Source of the DNA: Monoplex corrugatus
Taxonomy: Eukaryota; Mollusca; Gastropoda; Littorinimorpha; Ranellidae
Assembly (NCBI GenBank): GCA_030674185.1
Contig: CM060307.1
Coordinates: 58,019,981-58,083,980, forward strand
DNA length: 64,000 bases
Direction of reading: 5' to 3'
Shown: positions 23,701 through 31,900 of the stretch, in pieces
Layout of the letters: each line of letters starts with the position of its first letter
Numbering within the stretch: position 1 is the first letter of the stretch
The notes under the pieces: model-generated
Told to the model about the DNA's origin: nothing
Databases searched by the model: none
The model's input: only the letters and a program-made list of their open reading frames with translations
Made by a program: the position numbers and the translations under genes

Positions 23701-26700
23701 TATTCAGGCAATCCAAATGTACGCGAATTCGCGGATATCCGCGAAAGGGGGGAAAAAATCATTGAAAGTATGGAGAACCGGGACTGGGATCACCGAAATT
23801 GTTCAAAACAAGCCGTAAGCGCATGCGCGGTTTTACTTTTGCAACTGACCGCGAGATTTGCGCATCCTCTTTCATTTGTATCACTCTCTGTGTTCCATCG
23901 ACGCATTGAAATATGAGTACACGTAGGGACTTTGTTCCACTAAATGCTTCCATCGCTGACATCGATGAAGGCCTCAAAAATCGCTGGAAATGGGACTGGC
24001 TGCAGGAAGTGTACAATGGCAATAAGTTCGCTCGTTTCTTCGAGAAACTGGAGATCGCCGGTAAAGCATACTGCAAACTTTGCCGCTCGGAAATCAGTTA
24101 CAAGTCCGGCGGTAAACGAGCACTGGTTGATCACCTGAAAGGAAAGCAGCACAAAGACAGGCTCAGGACATCAAATGAAAATTTTCATTTGTCAGGTGAG
24201 GCAAAAGAGAGTAGGAAAAGTTGCATGTTTTGTTCATTGTTAACAGTGCTTGTGCCCTTTTTTTCTTTTATTAAAATACTTGATTTATCTTTCACCAGAG
24301 GGGGTTAAATTTCCGTTTACTAGACTAAAATGCTTCAGCTTCTGGGGCGTTGCCCCCAGACCCCACTAGGGGCTCTGCCCCTGGACCGCCGGCTTTTATT
24401 TTTCCATGAAACACATTGTTGCTTGAATGGACTACCTGTTATTAAAAGGGGATTTGGAATAAAATCCTCTGTTTAGCAATTTTTCTTTTAATACATTTGG
24501 ATCATTTGGTTCACATGTTCGTTGTGGAATGATTTATGTACTTAACGTATTTTGTTTGTATTTATTTCTTTTTTGTCATAATGATTTTACCATGTGAAAT
24601 TCAAACTGCTGTTTCCAGGGAGAGCGTGTGGACACAGAATACCATCACTCATTTTTTTCTGTATGGGGTGTTTCTGTTGATCTGTAGAAGTGGATTTTTC
24701 TGCAGAATTTGACTGGGGACAACTTTTGTTGCCATGGGATCATTAATGTGCATGGAAGTATATGCTACAAACAGGTCCTTCATTTATCATTTCATCTGAA
24801 AAACTAATAGTTTTGTATGTTATGATTATGCAGATGGGTGTGACCACACAGGAAGTAACTCTGTCTAGATGTCTTGGCATTACATCCTTGTCGTCTTCTG
24901 TTCATGTCTTATATTTGATGAAATTAGGGATGGGAGGGGGGGGGGGGGGGGGGGGACTTGTGTGTTATTTTAAGCAGCAAAAGTTTGTCCTAAAAATTTC
25001 TGATAACTGATAATCCAGATCTCAAAATACTCATTTCAGATCTCAGAGGTTACAGTTCGATGTCTCATCACCCAATGGTATTCTGCTGTTTCGAGAAATT
25101 AGCAAAATGATAGTTAGCTATGGTAAGTTTAGTGCTCTTGCATCTTTCTTTGTTCTTACCTTATTACTCTCGTCTGTTTATTGGTTATTGTATCTGTTAT
25201 AGGTTTGATGTTTTAGGGACCTGGTTAATTTTCTTTGTCTTTTAACTTTACATTCTTTGAGTTTATTACACCCAATTTAATGCTGTGCTGATAAGCCTGT
25301 CTCAGTAACCTCCCTTGGTCTCAGATTTGGTGGCCTTTGGTTCCAGTAATTAACCTTTGTAGTAAAACGATTTGGCTAATTAATAATTCTGTTTATTTTA
25401 GGGGTCTCATTGTGGTTGGTTTTTATTGTGGTTATGTTTTTTTTTAAGGTTGGTGTGTTGATTGGGTGGCGGTGGTGGTGGTACATGGTACGTACTGGAT
25501 TTTCTAGTGAAAAAGAAAAGTACACCCACTGGACGAGAGAAACCTAATATGTTATTGATTGAAATTTTCAGCAAGGTAGCAGGAAAGGAATGCATGTGGA
25601 GAGACTTATTTATATGGATAACAATAGTTGGTCCTCATGTAAGATATTTTGATTGTTTCCCTGTTAAATACACAATGGGAATATTAAAGTTCCTTTTCCT
25701 TAGATTTTTTAATGTCATAGAATTTACTCATCCTGTCAGCATTTTGTTAATTGAAATAATTTGATAATATGAGCTGTGTCATTGTGTCATTTGCAGGTTC
25801 AAGAATATTGACTGTTGGTGACATTCCCAAAGAACAACTCTATCCCATGAAATATCCTTTTCATGTTTGGTATCAGTTTTGTAGCAGGAGCCTACATTAA
25901 GAGGTTTTCTTCTTAGTGTAACAACCTGTTAAATATTGTTCATGTATATGTGTGTGTACCTACCTGCCTACCTACTTATCTTTCTGTCTATCCATCCGTC
26001 TATCTATTTGTCTGTCTGTCTGTGTGTATCTATCTGTCTATCTTTATACAAAATTTTCAAGTGTTACTGTTCATTCAGTAATACAGGCATAGGAATTGTC
26101 TGCAAAAAACACAAGTGTTTGTGGCATATGATGCACCAGCTCTTAGTGGCCATTGCCAAATAGGTTCCCTCCTGCTGCACCATATCCTGGTGCCAGTGAG
26201 GCAGTTGTACTTGGCTGAATCAGCCACAGAGTACCGGTGAAGTTTCAAAAAATTCTACCAGCTTTCATTTATGGTCTGTTGGGAAGAACCATCAGGACTG
26301 CTTATTAGGTTTTAGCATCATACGCTCTACCGTTTCCAGCTGATGCAGAGTGGTGTACGATTGCTCTAGTTTGGCCAGAACTGAACCCTGATTTCACTGA
26401 AAATTCAGTCTGAAGATGCCTCCAGGTGGCGCCCACCTCACCAGACAGCCCAGCTCAAATGAAAACAATAATACTCTTTTTCCACTATGACACCACAGCC
26501 AGCATATGTACTGACCTCAGTGCTCTAATTCTTTCTTGTAACTCAGGCACTCCACTGGTTCCCAGTTCAACTACAGCTTTACCTGATGTGTTCAACAGAG
26601 CCCCTGTAGCCTGCACTCAGGTTTACTGAGTGGTTGGTATTGTTTGCTACAAGGCTATGGCTCTGCCCACCCACCCACCCGGCCTGCCCAGTTTAAGTAA

Positions 26701-28908
26701 GCTGATTCATTTCCTTTGCACTTCTTCGTTTGCCCTTTGGCTTCCAGTATGGCTGCCAGAACTGGGTCTCGAGTAGGTTCCTCTCGTAGTTCTGGTGTTT
26801 TCATACAGCCTTGTTCTAACCCACAATCTACTGATTGTAAATCTATTTTCCGAGCCATTCTGCCACCCTTTAGTTGCGAGCTGGCGTCACCTGCATGTGC
26901 TTTTTTTAGCCAGGCAGGGTCAACCAAAGTCCGTCAATGTAGCGCGTCTTTGTGCTCCTGCACTAGTGATAAAGGGACGGGTGAAAAGGGTGTGGGGAGT
27001 GGAAGGGAAGGGGCGCGCTATTAATAGCCAGCAGAAAGTGGCCAACTAAAGTATCTCAGATTTGTGCACCGTGTCTAGATATCTTCCTCTAAATCATCAT
27101 GAAAAAAAAGATATGAACGTGCAGGCGAAACCGCAACTCAAGTTGAGGTTCATGCCATGTTGATACTCTCCATTAGTTGCTAGACGAACTTTTCCATGTA
27201 TCAAACCCTAGGGAACAGATTTGTTTTGTTGATGTAGCTTTACAATTAATGCCCCAAGTAATTACAGATACTGTCCATTCGTCACTAGATGAACTTTTCC
27301 ATGCATCAAACCCTAGGGAACAGAGTTTGTTTTGTTGATGTAGCTTTACAATTAATGCCCCAAGTAATTACAGATACTGTCCATTCGTCACTAGATGAAC
27401 TTTTCCATGCATCAAACCCTAAAGAACAGAGTTTGTTTTGTTGATGTAGCTTTAACATCTCTCACGCATGTGGTCAATTGTGAAATGTTTAACATGGTAC
27501 CAATGCAAACGAGTGAAAATGGCAGTGGATGGCTGCTTTGTGGCATGTTTGGATTGACCCACTAGGATAGAGCTTCCAGATTCACATGCATTTCAAAATA
27601 GCGACTTGCAGGCAAAATTTTGAAGTGTTGTATGGATTTGTGGCTGATTTTTTGTTTTCCAGTAACCACTATTCTCAGTGGAGCAGAAAATTTGATGTTT
27701 TTAAGGTGTATGGAGTAGTATATTTGGAACTGATTTACAGCGTGCAAGGAAAATTTTTTGTTTTTCAGTGTATGAATACTGTTTAGATTACTTGTAACAT
27801 AAAAGCTGTCAGGAATATTCACTTCAGAGGAAATAAATATAAAAAGTTCATTTCGTGTATGTTCCAGTAGTGTTTGTTTCATGTCTGTGCTGTTTATGAT
27901 TGATATTTGTTTGAGTGTTTACAGTTTGGTCAAAATTGAACACTTTGATAGAAATCTTAGGCTCCTTTGAATATCATCCATAGAGTTGGCGTTTTATTTT
28001 GTTGCTATGGGGGGGGGGGGGGGGGGGGTTCTTGTTTTTTTTTCATTCTATCATGGCTGTATCCTTAACATTGGTTGCACATTGAAAGGAATCTCAGTGT
28101 GTTTTGCCATGCTGAAGGCAGCTCTTTGTGGAAACTATGTCAATTTTGGTGTCTTTCATCTGTATGGTGACACGGCTCTGGACAACGTGCTGGGCATGTT
28201 CGTCAAACTGTTGCTGTCCATTCCACAGAGTGATCTGCTCGTGAGTGTTGAGGTTTCACATTAAATTTCGAAATGTGTTCATGAGTTTTCGTTTTTTTGT
28301 TGTTGTTATTGTTTTTACTATTTTTGTTGTTAATGTTTTTACTGTTTTTAAACAAGAAGAATGTTAAACAGCTCTCGAAAGATTGTGTGCCTAAGAAAGA
28401 AAATTAATGGGAATTTAGCTTGTTCTTCCAGTGTTGTATTTCTGCTTTTTTCAGTGCAATAAGCCCATCCTTTCTTTGTTTTTATGGTTTTGTTGGATTG
28501 ACTACAGATTTTAAAGTTGATGGTTGTGGCAAATCCTCCTGGATTTTATAATTATGAAATATGATGTTTTGAAAATTTTAAAAAAGCAAATGTTTTGTTT
28601 TTCTTTGATGGTGTTATGCTTGAAAGGGAATTTTTCCTTGAATATGTTAAGCATACTTTAACATAAAAAAAAATCTTTTTTTTTTTTTTCTGGGGAGGGG
28701 GGGGGGGGGGGGGGTCCATCAGTGTTGGTCAGTAATGATTAGCAAGCCTGTCTCTGTACAGAGTAATTCCACATCCACCCACCCCCGCCCCAGCAAAACA
28801 GAAAGTTGTGTATGAAAACAGAATATCTATTTTCTGAATATGATGTAACAAAACTGAGACTGCTCATCTTGCATATATTTTGAGTTGGAACTCTGTGTGT
28901 GTGTGTGT

Positions 28909-28939
<31 letters not shown>

Positions 28940-31900
28940 TGCGCTTGCAGGATTACCCCAAATTGAGTCAGAACTATTACGGTCTTTTGGAGTGCCTGGC
29001 TCAAGACCACATGACATTTGTGTCCAGTCTGGAGCCACAAGTCTTCCTCTACATCTTGTCCACCATTTCGGAGGGCCTTGTTGCCTTGGGTAAGCCACTG
29101 TTATTGTCTTTTATTTCAGAGATAAGATATTGCAGGAACGCAAGTGCCTCAAGTGAATAAAGAAATCAAACCTGAGCTTATCATAAGAGAGGGCATTTAT
29201 AGTCAGAAACTGGGACATTTTCATAATACTGTTCATCAGCTTGAGGATTTGATATGGACATCCATTTTAGATGGAAAGTGTTTGACAGGACTGAATTTGT
29301 CATTCACTTCTGATCATAATTTATCCTGGCATCAAAAGGGTCATAATTTATCCTGGCATCAAAAGGATCAAGGAAATATGGATACGAAGGCTGATCCAAA
29401 AGTCTTGTCACGTACTTCGCAAAACAAAAATGAGAAGTTCAACTTGCATGAAATGTTCAGTGCATCACCATACTTTCCTCCTCTCTGTTAGTTCCCACTT
29501 TCATGAAATTTTCAGTCCATCACCATACTTTCCTCCTCTCTTAACCCTTAGCTGTTCACAAAGCCGGTAACCGCCCTGCGGAAGAATGTGCCGATCCGTT
29601 CATAGCGGTTGAGATCGCCTGACCTTTTCTGGCACATGTGTGGGGAATTTCCATCGCAACTGGCCTTGCTGTCTTGCGCGTGTGGTTAGAATCTTGGTCA
29701 GTCTCGCGTTGAATGTTCTAAAAATAGTACGAGCATTCTGGGATGCAAGGAACTTTCCATTCACTACTGAAAGACTTTGTACTGACGCTGTGCTACATTC
29801 GAATGCGAATACTAGGAGCTAGCTTTACATCTAGCAGTGCAAATGCAAAAGGGTTAACAGAGCTGCAACCTTTTCAGCCAAGAGCCAAATGCATATAATA
29901 GAAAGCTGTGGTTTCACTGATTTTCCTAAGCCCTGGATTCTTGAAAACCTTGACTGCCAGGTTTTGTTTCAAAAGGGGAAACAACTAGAAGTCGCATGGG
30001 GCTAAGTCAGGACTGTAGCCTAGGTGGGTGAGAGAAAGCTTGGAATGAATTGCTTTTGTAGACAGGTCACAGTTACTTTGACTTTGTGGACATTTGTGTG
30101 TTCATGTAGAAAGTGCTGGTATGCATATTTGGTGCTTCTCATGGATAGACTGCACAATTTTGGGCAAACCACTTTCTACATGTCTAGCAATAAGAGGAGA
30201 CTTTTCAGATGAAATATTGACCACTACAGAACCATAGCATTTGAAGAAAATGGAGAAAAGTCTTCTAGTTTTGAAAACCAATGAGAATGCTTTTGACATG
30301 GACTGTTTGTGCTCTAGAAGTGAAATTATAATGATAGTAATTATTACTAATGATAGTAATAATAGTGATGATAATGACATTTTCATTTATAAGGTGCCAA
30401 AGCTTAATTCAAGAATCAGATCAAGGTGTGCACTCTCATCATTCATGAAATCAATCACCAACAATGATGAAACCTCCAAGGCACAAAGCACATGCAGACT
30501 GAAAGAGAGGGGGCGTGGGGAAGGGGGTAAGGCATGTGATCCATGACCCAAGCCATGATCCTCTTCCTGTCTCACACACACACACCCATGTTCACAGACA
30601 AGATGGTGAACTAGGGTGCATGCAAACTCTGTCATATTATTATAAAATGTTGTTTGCAAAAAGAAAACTTACAAAGACTGGAAATTTGGTTCCAGGTCTT
30701 TCTGAATCTAGCCACCATTTAGTTCACTATGCCATTGTAGAAAAGGAGAATTTGCTTGACTAGACTGCTGCTGTGGCAGGTTGTCCGTATCACTGTTCCT
30801 AAGCTTGTGCCAGAAGACATCTGTCCAGCAACATATCAGAGACACCTGTCTGTCAGCATGTTTGCCCTTGTCTTTGGAAACTTGAAGAGGTCTACATGTG
30901 TATATCATTTGCAGATACAATGGTGTGTACTGGGTGCTGTGCAACGTTGGACAACATCATCACTTTCCTGTTTCGCTGCCTGACAAGCAAGAAGAAGAAG
31001 ACAGGAGCCCAGCAGATGATGAACAACGAGTCCTTCTTGCGAATCCTGGAGGTTCATCCTGAAATCTTGCAGCAGATGTTGTCCACTGTGTTGAACATCA
31101 TCATGTTTGAGGACTGTCGCAATCAGTGGTCTATGTCCCGCCCATTGCTAGGCCTTATTTTGCTGAATGAAGAGGTGAGTTTGCTGCGATTTGTTTGGAA
31201 ATGACTGATGGAATCTATCCGGTTAGATTACTTACATTCACAGGTAACAATGTTTCATTCCAGAGTACAGAGGAGGGGGTATACATATTCATGACTCCAC
31301 ACACACACATGTGCGTGCGCACACACACAAACACACACATACACACACACACACACACACCTCTTTATCGTATTTATTTATTTGTCCATTAATTTTTTTT
31401 ACATCCTTCCCCCTCCCCCTGTCTAAAAGCACATATGTGAATAGACGTTAAAAGAAATAACACACTCACACATACACACTCTCTCACACTCGAACACAAA
31501 GCACAAAAAAGCTTATAACGCTTAACCTAAGGGAACGAGATAAATCAACAGTCAGAGCATTTTCTCCCATAAGCCAAGATTAATTTAAGCATATTTAAAC
31601 AGTAGTACATGTAGTGTTTGGTTGCCAGATGGATGGATAACTTGATTTGCACTCTTGCCCGATCCAGCTGTAAATAGCTTCCTGCCCCTCTGTAGGAATG
31701 GGCATTGTGATGCGGACAAAAAAAAACGTTTGCCTGAATGTGATGTATAGTGCTTTTTTTTGTTGTTGTTTTTGTTCAATTTCCGAAGTGTTTCAGTTCA
31801 CACAGAAAAGCATCATAGTGTGCAGCTGATACCATATTGCATTACACCACAAGTGCTGCGCAGTGGGAACACAAAGTATTCGTCCAGAGTATGCATCAGT

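Larger units (their letters stand above)
25852..28080 (+). other. XPO7: U12-type AT-AC intron of XPO7
   Basis: The intron begins ATATCCTTTT, the textbook AT-AC U12 donor, right after CCC-ATG-AA. It ends GCAC, with branch site ATCCTTAAC at 28061-28069 and the branch A 12 nt upstream of the junction. Only this AT-AC reading restores the conserved K-L-K-G-I-S-x-C-F junction; no GT-AG alternative fits. The intron contains STR tracts, a 105-bp tandem array and a run of about 20 G near 28010. Confidence 0.93.

Noticed and set aside
26655..27049. Reading frames of 84-102 codons near 26.7-27.0 kb
   Set aside because: The region is somewhat CpG-richer than its surroundings, but frames are open on both strands, none shows a motif, and no element boundary is visible.
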